The position numbers and the translations under genes were made by a program. DNA of 64,000 bases from Allokutzneria oryzae. GTDB lineage: Bacteria; Actinomycetota; Actinomycetes; Mycobacteriales; Pseudonocardiaceae. The notes under the pieces were generated by a model. The model was not told the origin of the DNA, made no database searches, and saw nothing but the letters and a program-made list of their open reading frames with translations. Numbering within the stretch: the stretch's first letter is position 1; each line of letters starts with the position of its first letter. Shown in pieces: positions 6,812-15,021 of this stretch. Where the stretch lies: assembly GCF_042429765.1 (NCBI RefSeq), contig NZ_JBHLZU010000009.1:314206-378205 (forward strand). The letters run 5' to 3'.

Positions 6812-8452
6812 CTATCGCGATCTGGGGACGGTCTCCTGCGCGCCGAGCGCACACAACGTGAAGACGCGGCGGGCGCGGTCGGCGGAGGCGAGGCGGTGGG
6901 CGACCACGATCAGGGTTCCCCGGCGCGCGGCGAAGGCGCGCTCCACCCGGTCCTCCGCCGCCGGGTCGAGCTCGCTGGTCGCCTCGTCCAGGATCACCAC
7001 CGTGGCGCGGGAGAGGTAGACCCGGGCCAGCGCGATGAGCTGGCGTTCGCCGCCGGAGAGCGCCGCGGCGTCCACGACGGCCGAGTAGCCGCCGAGCCGG
7101 TCCACGATCGGGCGCATCCCCAGGGCGTCCGCGGCGTGGTCCAGCTCGGCATCGGTGGCCTCCCGCGCGAGGTAGCGGAGGTTCTCGCCGAGCGTGCCGA
7201 CGAAGACGAACGCCTGCTGCGGGATCAGCGCGACCTCGCCGCGGTCCACTGACGTGATCGGGACACCGCCCAGCAGCACGCGCCCCGTGTCCGGCTCCTC
7301 GACCCCCGCGAGCAGCGCGGCCAGGGTGGACTTGCCGCTGCCGCTCGCGCCCACGATCGCCAGGTGGTCGCCCGCGGCGATCGCCAGGTCCAGCTCGCGC
7401 ACGACCGGCTCGGCGGCCGCCCCGTAGGAGAAGGTCAGCCCCTCCGCGATGACGTCGCAGCCCTCCGGGAGCGCCGAGTCGCGGACGGTGGGCGGAGGCG
7501 CGGCGGTGGTCTCGGCGATGCGGGTCAGTGTGACGGCGAGCTGCGTCCAGAGCCCGCTGACCGTTCCCGTCAGCATGCGCAGCGCGGGCAGCAGGTGGGC
7601 GGTGACGTACGTCGCCGCGCCGACGAACTCTCCTGGCGAGAGCACCCGGGAGCCGAGCAGCCACGGCCCGAAGCCGATCAACAGCAGCAGCGGGACGTAG
7701 CCGCCCGCCATCGTGAGCAGTGCCCGGACCGCCTCGACCCTGCCCTGGGCGGCACTGGCCGCCGCGTGCCGCTCGGCGGCGTCGATGACCGGTTCGGCCG
7801 CGCGGTCCTGGACGCCGAGCGCGGTGATGTCGCGCAGGCCCAGCAGTACCTGGCCGGAACGGGCGGCGACCTCCTCGTCGGCGAGGACGACCTCGCGGCG
7901 GCGGCGAGCCAGCGCGCGGACGGTGAACGGGAACGCGACGAGCACCACCAGCAGGGGCACGCCCATGATCAGCACCAGGCTCGGCGCGAGCGCGACGAAC
8001 CCGGCGACCGCCGCGACCAGGGTGAGCACCATGGGGCGGACCGTGCGCAGCAGCGCCCCGGTGAGGCCGCGTGCCTGCTCGACCTGGCCCGTCAGCCTTC
8101 CGACCGCCGCCGAGTCCACAGTGGAGCTGTGGCTGGAGCGGCTGTCGGCCGCGCGGTGGATCGTGCCGCCGACGACACGGGAGACCAGACTGTCGCGAAA
8201 GGACTCGACGACCTCCGAGAGGAGCGGGAAGACCGCTCGTTCCGCCAGCCCTCGCACCACGTGCAGCGCCGCCAGCAGCGCGAGCCAGGCCGTGCCGACC
8301 ATCGGCGAACCGACGAGAAAGCCTTGGTCGAGCGCCGCCGCGATCACCAGGCCGGAGGCCAGCGCCGGAGCAGCCTCCACTGTGGACAACGCGGCGACCC
8401 GCAGCAGCACGGGCCGTTGTGAGCGCAGATGGCGCAGCAGCAAGGAACTCAT
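6812..8452 (-). CDS. ABC exporter half-transporter, active NBD (lanthipeptide export)
   Basis: The 546-residue protein has about six membrane helices (residues 15-320) and one nucleotide-binding domain. Its motifs are complete: Walker A GASGSGKST (368-376), Q-loop Gln412, signature LSGGERQ (465-471), Walker B VVILDE with catalytic Glu490, and H-loop His519. The gene starts three bases after the stop of the companion exporter and is last in the lanthipeptide operon, so it probably forms a heterodimer with that partner to export the peptide or give producer immunity. No N-terminal C39 protease domain is present; leader removal must be done by another enzyme, probably the protease encoded in the same operon. 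Confidence 0.88.
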   Translation of the reverse strand: MSSLLLRHLRSQRPVLLRVAALSTVEAAPALASGLVIAAALDQGFLVGSPMVGTAWLALLAALHVVRGLAERAVFPLLSEVVESFRDSLVSRVVGGTIHRAADSRSSHSSTVDSAAVGRLTGQVEQARGLTGALLRTVRPMVLTLVAAVAGFVALAPSLVLIMGVPLLVVLVAFPFTVRALARRRREVVLADEEVAARSGQVLLGLRDITALGVQDRAAEPVIDAAERHAAASAAQGRVEAVRALLTMAGGYVPLLLLIGFGPWLLGSRVLSPGEFVGAATYVTAHLLPALRMLTGTVSGLWTQLAVTLTRIAETTAAPPPTVRDSALPEGCDVIAEGLTFSYGAAAEPVVRELDLAIAAGDHLAIVGASGSGKSTLAALLAGVEEPDTGRVLLGGVPITSVDRGEVALIPQQAFVFVGTLGENLRYLAREATDAELDHAADALGMRPIVDRLGGYSAVVDAAALSGGERQLIALARVYLSRATVVILDEATSELDPAAEDRVERAFAARRGTLIVVAHRLASADRARRVFTLCALGAQETVPRSR

Positions 8453-8455
8453 CCG

Positions 8456-10069
8456 TCACTCCCCGAAGACCGCGCGGTAGTCCGGATCCGCCCACAGCTC
8501 GTCGTGCGTGGCCACCGCGCGAACCGAGCCCTGCTCCAGCCAGGCGACGAGATCGCAGCGCTGCGCGGTTTCCGCGCGGTGCGCGATGATCAGCCTAGTG
8601 CGCTCCGAAAGCCGCGTGGTGATCGCCGCACCCACCTCGGCCTCGGTCACCGCGTCGAGCCCCGAGGTCGCGTCGTCGAGCACGTAGACGCGGGAACGTC
8701 GCACCAGTGCCCTCGCCAGTCCGACGCGTTGCAGCTCGCCACCTGACATCGGCGCATCAGCCAACGGCGTGTCGTACCCGAGCGGCAGGTGGCGGATGAA
8801 CGAGTCGGCGCGAGCGGCCTCTGCCGCGTCGACGACGTTCGGATACCTTGCGCCGTAACCGATCGCCTCACGAACGGTGGTGCCGAGCAGCACGGGCCTC
8901 GCGAAGGCGTAGGTCACCGCGCGGCGCAACACCGACCACGGCAGGTCGCGCACCGACACACCGTCGAGCACCACGTCTCCACTGGAGGGATCACAAAGCC
9001 TGCCAACGGTTTCCGCCAGCGTGGACTTGCCGGAGCCGCTTCGGCCGACGACGGCCATGGCCACGCCTGCCGGGACCGTCAGGGTGAGTCCGTTGAGCAC
9101 GCGCCGCTGTCCGCGGATCACGGTCACGTTGGTGAACCTCAGCGCTCCCGGGCCGTGCAGCCCCATCACCGCGCCCGCACGAGGTGGCTCCTTGGCGAGG
9201 ACCTCGTCCAACCGGGACGCGCCCGCTTTGGCATAGCCGAGTTCCAGCACGCTGTCGATCTGGTCGAAGCCCGCGCTGGCCAACGACAGATACCCCACCA
9301 CAGCAAGGAGTTCGCCCGGTGTGAGTTGTCCACCGGCGACTCCCCACCCCGCGACGGCGAGCACCAGGACCTCGCTCAGCGCGACCAGCAGCCCCATCGT
9401 CCACACGGCTCCGCGCTGCACCGACCACAACGCCCTGCCGCAGGCGGACAAGGCGGGAAGCGGACTCAGCACACGGGCGGTCTCCCGGTCGGCGGTGCCG
9501 AACGCGCGAATCGTGCGAATGCCGGTGAGTGCGTTGAGAAGCCGGTCCGCGAGCTGGGACTGGACCTGGAAGTACTCGCCCTGCGCACGGGTGACGTCGC
9601 CGAGGAACCGGCGGGCCAGCAGCAGGACCACCGGGACGGAGAGCAGGAACGCGAGGCCGCAGCGCCAGTCCACCAGCCACAGCAGGACGAGCCCGCCGAC
9701 CGAGCCCGCCGCGCCCGCCACGACGCGGACGATCATGAACGGGGCCTCGGCGGTCTCCGCGCTGGCGTGCACGACGCGGGAAACCCCGTCACCGGCGCTC
9801 AGGCCGCCGCGCGGGCCGAGCGCGAGCAGGTGCCGGACGGTGCGGACCCGCAGGGCGCACGTGCGGCCGCCGATCGCGGCGGCTCCCAGGAGCGCGACGG
9901 CGACCTCGCACAGCGCGCCGCACCCCAGGACGAGAGCGAGTGCGGTGAACCCTCTGGTGCTGCCGGAGATCACTGAGTCCACTGTGGACGAGATCAGCGC
10001 GGGAACGGCGAGCAGCACGACCGCCCGCCCGGCGATCGCGGCGCTGTATCCGGCGAGAAGCACGCTCAC
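8456..10069 (-). CDS. ABC exporter half-transporter with degenerate NBD (lanthipeptide export)
   Basis: The 537-residue half-exporter has a membrane domain (1-290) and an NBD with Walker A GRSGSGKST (342-350), signature MSGGELQ (441-447) and H-loop His497. Two ATPase residues are altered: Walker B reads VYVLDD, with Asp466 in place of the catalytic Glu, and the Q-loop glutamine is replaced in YAFARP. Heterodimeric exporters such as BmrCD and TM287/288 carry one such degenerate site, so pairing with the next gene's complete NBD is expected. It starts at GTG 10069 (GTG 10063 is possible) below the precursor gene and a partial terminator hairpin. Confidence 0.88.
   Translation of the reverse strand: MSVLLAGYSAAIAGRAVVLLAVPALISSTVDSVISGSTRGFTALALVLGCGALCEVAVALLGAAAIGGRTCALRVRTVRHLLALGPRGGLSAGDGVSRVVHASAETAEAPFMIVRVVAGAAGSVGGLVLLWLVDWRCGLAFLLSVPVVLLLARRFLGDVTRAQGEYFQVQSQLADRLLNALTGIRTIRAFGTADRETARVLSPLPALSACGRALWSVQRGAVWTMGLLVALSEVLVLAVAGWGVAGGQLTPGELLAVVGYLSLASAGFDQIDSVLELGYAKAGASRLDEVLAKEPPRAGAVMGLHGPGALRFTNVTVIRGQRRVLNGLTLTVPAGVAMAVVGRSGSGKSTLAETVGRLCDPSSGDVVLDGVSVRDLPWSVLRRAVTYAFARPVLLGTTVREAIGYGARYPNVVDAAEAARADSFIRHLPLGYDTPLADAPMSGGELQRVGLARALVRRSRVYVLDDATSGLDAVTEAEVGAAITTRLSERTRLIIAHRAETAQRCDLVAWLEQGSVRAVATHDELWADPDYRAVFGE
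9978..9988. repeat. Iterated palindrome TCCACWGTGGA (representative copy)
   Basis: This 11-bp palindrome is found perfectly at ten places: 8115, 8376, 9978, 13215, 19102, 22810, 42478, 51126, 51799 and 54835 (left ends). All are inside genes. Near matches are common as well (for example 1974, 12277, 51690). It is one of the few over-represented words visible by eye in this sequence. Confidence 0.8.
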
Positions 10070-10090
10070 CCCCGTTGGACGTCGTTGTGG

Positions 10091-10146
10091 GTGACCCCCG
10101 AGGCGTCGGAGCCTGAGCTCCTCGGCTCCGACGCCCGCGGGGTCAC
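10091..10146 (-). terminator. Partial terminator/attenuator between precursor and exporter genes
   Basis: GTGACCCC..GGCGTCGGAGC (10091-10112) pairs with 10125-10146: a 22-nt stem with three mismatches and a 12-nt loop. It starts eleven bases after the precursor stop. A leaky terminator here would give more precursor mRNA than exporter mRNA, as in many peptide operons. Confidence 0.65.
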
Positions 10147-10156
10147 TCCCGCCGGA

Positions 10157-10279
10157 TCACTCCGGCAGGCGGGTGGCGATGCTGGTCCAGCTGCACGTCC
10201 AGCTGCAGGTGCGGCCGCAGGCGCTGAGCTGCGACTCCTCAGCGGGAAGCTCCTGCAACGCGTCGAGTTCGAGCTCCAT
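10157..10279 (-). CDS. Lanthipeptide precursor peptide (LanA-type), 40 aa
   Basis: The minus strand encodes a 40-residue peptide. The leader MELELDALQELPAEE has the amphipathic, acidic LxxLQ helix seen in class III and some class IV precursors. The Cys/Ser/Thr-rich core ends in TCSWTCSWTSIATRLPE, with Cys at 21, 25 and 29 and a tandem TCSW repeat. ATG at 10279 has GGAGG eight bases upstream; an in-frame ATG at 10294 would add five residues. The gene overlaps the end of the protease gene by 41 bases and sits between protease and exporters in the synthetase operon. The role is inferred from leader, core and context; the ring pattern cannot be predicted. No homologous core is recalled. Confidence 0.85.
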   Translation of the reverse strand: MELELDALQELPAEESQLSACGRTCSWTCSWTSIATRLPE

Positions 10280-12035
10280 GGTGTCCACCTCCATCGTTGT
10301 TCTTCTTGCCCACCGCGGTCGGTGAGTTCCTGGGCTCGGCGACGAAGGCGACCACCGCCGAGGCGACGGGGTCGGCGGCTGCGTCGCCGAGCACGAAGTG
10401 CCCGCGTTCGGGCAGTTCGTAATAGGTGCAGTCGGGGATCCGGTCGGCCAGCGCCCTCGACTGGCCGACCGGAATGGACTCGTCGAGCGCGCCGTGAGCC
10501 AGCAGCACCGGCACCCGGATCTCCCGCGCGAGAAGGGACAGGTCCTTCTCGGTGGCCTGCCCGCCGAGCCGGTCGATCATGGCCCGCACCGCGTCGGTGG
10601 TCTCTGGGTACAGCCCGCGCGCCGACAGGAACGGCGCCACAGCGACACAGCTGGACCACGCGGCCGGTTCGGCGGCGGCGGCGAGCAGGGCCAGGTGCGC
10701 GCCGTAGCTGACGCCGTAGAGCGCGGGCAGCTCCGCGTCGCCGCGCTCGGCGGTGACCCTGGCCGCGACCTCGCACACGTCGGCGAGGTCGGGGCCGCCC
10801 CAGTCACCGTTGATCGCATGGGCGTGCGCGGCGCCGTACCCGGTGCTGCCGCGCTGGTTGAGCGCGACCACGCTCACCCCGGCGGCGACCAGGCTCTGGA
10901 AGAACCGGTCGAAGCCGAACCGCCACTGGTCGGCGGGACCGCCGTGCAGGGCGATGACGACCTTGTCGCTGGTCCGCCAGTCCGGGCCGTGCACGACCGC
11001 TTCGATCGGCCCGGCCGGGCCGGTGAACGTCTCGGTGTGCCCGCGCGCCCAGGCGCCTTCGGCCCGTGACCAGTGCACGGTGTCGGGGTTGGGGACCCAC
11101 ACGAAGTCCTCGGGCCGCGACGGCGTCGACGCGGTGATCCACAGACCGTGCTCGGTCCACGCCGCCTGGCTGCCCAGCGTGCACGGTGGCACGTCGACCT
11201 CACGCGTCGAGCCGTCGCGGATGTCCAGCAGCACCAAGCCCGATCGCGCACCCCGGTTGACCACGAGCGCCAGCAGCGACGCGGTCGGGTCCAACGCGAC
11301 CGGAGTCGCCGGACCACCGAGGTCACCGGGTTCCGGGACCGTCCACACTGGAGCGCAACCGTCCCTCAGCGCCAGGCCCAGCCGGTTCCCCTCGGCAACG
11401 AGCAGCACGTCACCGGCGGCCAGCACGGCCGAGCAGGACCGGCTCTCCGTCGGCAGCACGCTGCGCCCGGAGACCGGGTCGATCAGCACCGGCGTCCGCT
11501 CGCCCGACTCGATCGCGGTGAACAGCAGGTCCTCTCCGGCGACGACGCCGCCGGACAGCGTTGTCGGCAGGGTGCAGACCACTTCCAGCCACGGTTCCGC
11601 CGCGCTGATCCGGAACAGCGTCGTGGTGCCGTCCGGCCGCGAGCTCACCGCGCATCCGGCGAGCAGGTCGGCGGCGGGTGGCGCGGGCAGCAACCGCAGG
11701 TTGACCGGCAGGTGCACGCCGAGCTTGGTCCAGCGCCCCTCGTGCAGCAGCGCGAAGCTCTGCCCGTCCGGCTGGTAGGAGGTCAGCAGCACCCGCCCGT
11801 CGTCCTGCGGGACCGCGAGCGTCGCGGTGGCGGCGGTGGTGACCGGCCAGCGGTCCAGCCGCGCCGGGCCGTCCTGGTCCAGCGCCCACAGCTCGACGTA
11901 GGCGTGGCCATCGTCGTCGGTCGCCAGGCACGTGGCCCGGTGGCCGCCAGGGGAGAACCGGACGTTGATCCGCGACACCACCGGCGAGGAGTCCGGCTCC
12001 GTGCTGAGTGGACAGTCACTGGGCATCTCGGTCAT
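10239..12035 (-). CDS. S9 (prolyl oligopeptidase-type) peptidase, likely leader protease
   Basis: The 598-residue serine peptidase has a propeller-like N-terminal half (about 20-340) and an alpha/beta-hydrolase half. The catalytic triad is visible: Ser443 in YGVSYGAH, Asp518 in ALDESIP and His546 in RGHFVLG; HGGP forms the oxyanion segment. There is no signal peptide, so it acts in the cytoplasm. Its ATG overlaps the synthetase stop (ATGA), indicating translational coupling, and its 3' end runs into the precursor gene. FlaP of the flavipeptin (class III) pathway is a prolyl-oligopeptidase leader protease; here the leader has a single Pro12, a natural cut site. The role is an inference. Confidence 0.85.
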   Translation of the reverse strand: MTEMPSDCPLSTEPDSSPVVSRINVRFSPGGHRATCLATDDDGHAYVELWALDQDGPARLDRWPVTTAATATLAVPQDDGRVLLTSYQPDGQSFALLHEGRWTKLGVHLPVNLRLLPAPPAADLLAGCAVSSRPDGTTTLFRISAAEPWLEVVCTLPTTLSGGVVAGEDLLFTAIESGERTPVLIDPVSGRSVLPTESRSCSAVLAAGDVLLVAEGNRLGLALRDGCAPVWTVPEPGDLGGPATPVALDPTASLLALVVNRGARSGLVLLDIRDGSTREVDVPPCTLGSQAAWTEHGLWITASTPSRPEDFVWVPNPDTVHWSRAEGAWARGHTETFTGPAGPIEAVVHGPDWRTSDKVVIALHGGPADQWRFGFDRFFQSLVAAGVSVVALNQRGSTGYGAAHAHAINGDWGGPDLADVCEVAARVTAERGDAELPALYGVSYGAHLALLAAAAEPAAWSSCVAVAPFLSARGLYPETTDAVRAMIDRLGGQATEKDLSLLAREIRVPVLLAHGALDESIPVGQSRALADRIPDCTYYELPERGHFVLGDAAADPVASAVVAFVAEPRNSPTAVGKKNNDGGGHHGARTRRVAGASR

Positions 12036-14764
12036 GAACGCTCCCCCTCGGGCATCCACCAGCGCGGTCCGCCGTGCCGCAGCCGCAGCAGGAAACCGAG
12101 CGCCCCGGCCAGGCCGGTGCCGTAGTCGACGGTGACCGTCAACCGTGTCTCATCGGGCAGGACGAGAAGTCCGTCGCGTTCGGTGGCGCGCACCGCCATG
12201 CAGGTAGCGAGCTCCTGCGCCCACTCCGATCCGAGGTCCAGCAGGAAGTCCCCGTTGCCCGCGAGACCGTGACAGGCCACAGTGGACGCCGACCACCGGC
12301 TGCGCCGCACCGCAACGGCGGCTTCCTCGGCCAGGCAATGGTATTCGGCGATCCCGGTGGCACGGCCGAGCCGGAGCAGGAAGGTCCCGACTCCGGAGGA
12401 GCCGCTGCACCAGTGGTAGCGCATGTCGGTGTCGTTCTCCGCGATGCGCTGGTCGGTCCGCCAGTACGCGCTGGTCGAACCGTCCTCCCACTCCTGCCGG
12501 ACGGCGGAGACCAGCAGCGTGTCCCCGGCGGCGCGAGCGGCCGTGAGGTAGTCCTCGCGACCGGTTTCCTCCGCCGCGGCAAGCAGGAACGCGCCCACCC
12601 CCGCGACCCCGTGACCGAATCCGTAGTGCCGGATGCCCGCGAGGTTGGAGTCGAAGTCACGCGGAACCGGCCAGAACACGCCTTCGTCGGTGCTGACCGA
12701 CGCGCCCAGCACACCGTCGGCACAGTCCACGACCCGTTCCAGGAACTCCGTCCGCCCGGTCGAACGCCAGAAGTGCAGCTGCGCCAACCCTGAGCCGGCC
12801 GCCCCATGGCAGACATCGGGGTTCGGCCAGCGCACCGGCAGTCTCAGTGCCAGTTCGACCGCGTGCTCAGCGAGTGTGCCGTCGTCGAGATGCCTTGCCG
12901 CGTCGAGCAACGCCCACGCCGTGCCAGACCGTCCGAAGTGGAGTCCGGGAAGCAGCTGCGACACGGCGTCACGGCGCTCGTCGATCCACGCCGCCACCTT
13001 CGCGACGCCATCGCGCAACGCCGGGGTGCCGAAAACCTCACTGGCCCTGGTGAGCACACCGAGCACTCCGGCAGCGCCGTGCTGGACGTTGCACGGATCA
13101 GTCTGCTCACCGAAGTCGTTGCTCGGCCACAGCCGTTCCCCGGCGTTGTCCATGGTCCGCAGGATGTGCGCGAGACCGTCTTCCAGCAGCCGGTCCGCCT
13201 TGCACTCCGGCAGGTCCACAGTGGACAAATGCTGCGGCATGTCCACCAGGTACATCGCCGTGCGCTCGAGCGACCACCGCTCACCGGGGTCAGTGGTGGT
13301 CAGCCCGAGCACAACGGGCGCGAGGGCACGCGCGGACTCGTTTCGCCCACCGACCGCGCGCATCACCTCGGCGAGGCGTTCCCCGTGCGAGCGGCCGCCC
13401 CGCGGCTCGTCGGGGAACGCCGGGTCGACACCGGTTGCCAGGTAGAACAACACGGTGCCCAGGGAGTACAGGTCAACCGCCATGTCCGGAGCGGGACCGT
13501 GCTTCGGCGCGGTCACCGCCTCCGGGGCCGCGTAGCCGGGGGTGTAGGCGAGGTAGGTCCACTCCCCCGGTCGCGCGGCGATCTCCGGGTCGATGAGCTT
13601 GAGCTCGCCCGCCGGGGTCAGCATCACGTTGCCAGGGGTGAAGTCGCGGTAGACCACGTCCCTCGCGTGCACCTCGGCGAGCAGTGCCGTCAGCCTGCGG
13701 GCGAGGTCCAGCGCGCGGGACAGCTCAAGCCCGCGCCCGTCGCCGTCGCGCCCGAAGGTGGCGTACACCCACTGGCCGAGGCTCTGGCCGTTGACGGCGG
13801 TCTCGGCGAGGAACACGTGCTCGTCCTGCTCGAACACGTCCACGACCTCGGGCCCGAGCCCCTTGAGCTCGCGCAGCATCCGAGCCTCCCGGCGCAGCGC
13901 GTCCCGCGCGTCCTGGCCGGTGATCAGCGCGCCGATGTGGGCGCGTGCCTGCTTGATGATCACCTCGGAGCCGGTGCGCTGGTCGAGCGCGCGGTACACC
14001 CCGCCGCGCGCGGCGTGCCGGATCGCTTCGCGCACGAGGAAGCGGTCGTTGAGCACGACCGGTGCGCGCGGGCGCGGCGGCGGGGGCGGTGTGATCACCC
14101 CGCCGACCGGGATCTCCGCCCAGGCGGGCGGGGTGAACCAGGGAGACCGGGCATCCGGGACCGGGGTGCCGTCAGGAGCCTCGATCCTCGCCTCGTGCAC
14201 GCCGTCGTTGGTCAACGTGGGAACCCCGGTGAAGGCGCCGTAGCGGTAGTGCACGACACTGCCGGCGCGGACCGGCCGGTCGGAGAGGATGCGCGGGCCC
14301 GGCAGCCCGGCCGTCGCTGCGTCCAGCCGCTGCGCGAGGTCGCGGAAGTGGTCGTCGTCGGCCGGGTAGGCGGTGATGAACTTGCCCGCCTGGGCGCGGT
14401 GGTAGCGGCTGGAGGTCAGCTCCTCGACCTTGCCGAGGTCGGCGGCGAACTTGAACTCGCACCCGGCTTCGACCAGCACCGTCGCGGCGCGGTGCAGCAC
14501 GAGCGCCGCCGAGAGCGGGGTCGCCGAGACGTGCAGCTTCCAGCCCTGGACGCGGGCCGTGCGGGCCGGGGGCCCGACGCGGCACCAGAACCCGGCGGCC
14601 GAGACCGACCAGTCCCCTCGGCCCTGCTCGGCGAGGACGAGCTCGGCGAGCGTGCGCAGCGGGAAGCTCCCGAGCCCGGCGGCCGGGTCTCCGGTACCCG
14701 CGGCGGAGAGCTGGCTGCGCCGGACGAGGCTGTTCCTGTCGATCATGGCGTCGGACTCGCGCAT
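12032..14764 (-). CDS. Lanthionine synthetase with lyase, kinase and zinc cyclase domains (class III/IV type)
   Basis: The 910-residue enzyme has three domains. A lyase region (about 60-180) shows QGWKLHVSA (73-81), KFITAYP (128-134) and HYRYG. After a Pro-rich linker, a Ser/Thr kinase domain (240-510) has Lys271 in VIIKQA, YRDFTPGN with Asp374, and LIDPE (390-394). The LanC-like cyclase (540-905) carries all three zinc ligands: Cys786 in HWCSGSSG and Cys831-His832 in ACHGLAG. Class III LanKC enzymes lack these ligands and class IV LanL keep them, so LanL is favoured, although the lyase/kinase sequence also resembles LanKC. ATG 14764 has AAAGGGG upstream; ATG 14746 is an alternative. It heads the lanthipeptide operon. 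Confidence 0.92.
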   Translation of the reverse strand: MRESDAMIDRNSLVRRSQLSAAGTGDPAAGLGSFPLRTLAELVLAEQGRGDWSVSAAGFWCRVGPPARTARVQGWKLHVSATPLSAALVLHRAATVLVEAGCEFKFAADLGKVEELTSSRYHRAQAGKFITAYPADDDHFRDLAQRLDAATAGLPGPRILSDRPVRAGSVVHYRYGAFTGVPTLTNDGVHEARIEAPDGTPVPDARSPWFTPPAWAEIPVGGVITPPPPPRPRAPVVLNDRFLVREAIRHAARGGVYRALDQRTGSEVIIKQARAHIGALITGQDARDALRREARMLRELKGLGPEVVDVFEQDEHVFLAETAVNGQSLGQWVYATFGRDGDGRGLELSRALDLARRLTALLAEVHARDVVYRDFTPGNVMLTPAGELKLIDPEIAARPGEWTYLAYTPGYAAPEAVTAPKHGPAPDMAVDLYSLGTVLFYLATGVDPAFPDEPRGGRSHGERLAEVMRAVGGRNESARALAPVVLGLTTTDPGERWSLERTAMYLVDMPQHLSTVDLPECKADRLLEDGLAHILRTMDNAGERLWPSNDFGEQTDPCNVQHGAAGVLGVLTRASEVFGTPALRDGVAKVAAWIDERRDAVSQLLPGLHFGRSGTAWALLDAARHLDDGTLAEHAVELALRLPVRWPNPDVCHGAAGSGLAQLHFWRSTGRTEFLERVVDCADGVLGASVSTDEGVFWPVPRDFDSNLAGIRHYGFGHGVAGVGAFLLAAAEETGREDYLTAARAAGDTLLVSAVRQEWEDGSTSAYWRTDQRIAENDTDMRYHWCSGSSGVGTFLLRLGRATGIAEYHCLAEEAAVAVRRSRWSASTVACHGLAGNGDFLLDLGSEWAQELATCMAVRATERDGLLVLPDETRLTVTVDYGTGLAGALGFLLRLRHGGPRWWMPEGERS

Positions 14765-15021
14765 CGCTCTACAGCCCCTTTCCGGTCGCGTTGTCACGTC
14801 CTCGAAGCGATGGCAGAAGCCTGCATCGGCACCGCCGCAAGGGCATCGCCGCTGTTTTGGGGTGTTGACCCGGCGGGTCCGGCCGTGTAGGTCACCCGCC
14901 CGGCCGCCCCTATCCCCGAGCTAGGGGTGGGGGATCCCGGGATCGCGGATATGATGGGACGGCCGCGTCGGGGCGGCGATCTTCCTTCCAGGACAACGGA
15001 AAACGGCCACTGGAGTACAGC
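14765..15021. promoter_or_regulatory. Divergent promoter region between synthetase and response regulator
   Basis: These 257 bases separate the lanthipeptide operon from the response regulator. On the plus strand TTGACC (14865-14870) and TAGGTC (14888-14893) are 17 bases apart, a fair principal-sigma promoter; TATGAT at 14950-14955 is a second possible -10 box. No clear promoter was found for the minus strand. No obvious operator palindrome was seen. Confidence 0.45.

Noticed and set aside
10070..10156. Second precursor peptide between the first precursor and the exporter
   Set aside because: The segment is filled by an imperfect hairpin and contains no Cys/Ser/Thr-rich frame with a start and ribosome site.
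12806..14890. Long open frame (694 codons) on the plus strand
   Set aside because: Antisense to the lanthionine synthetase, whose kinase and cyclase motifs are unambiguous.
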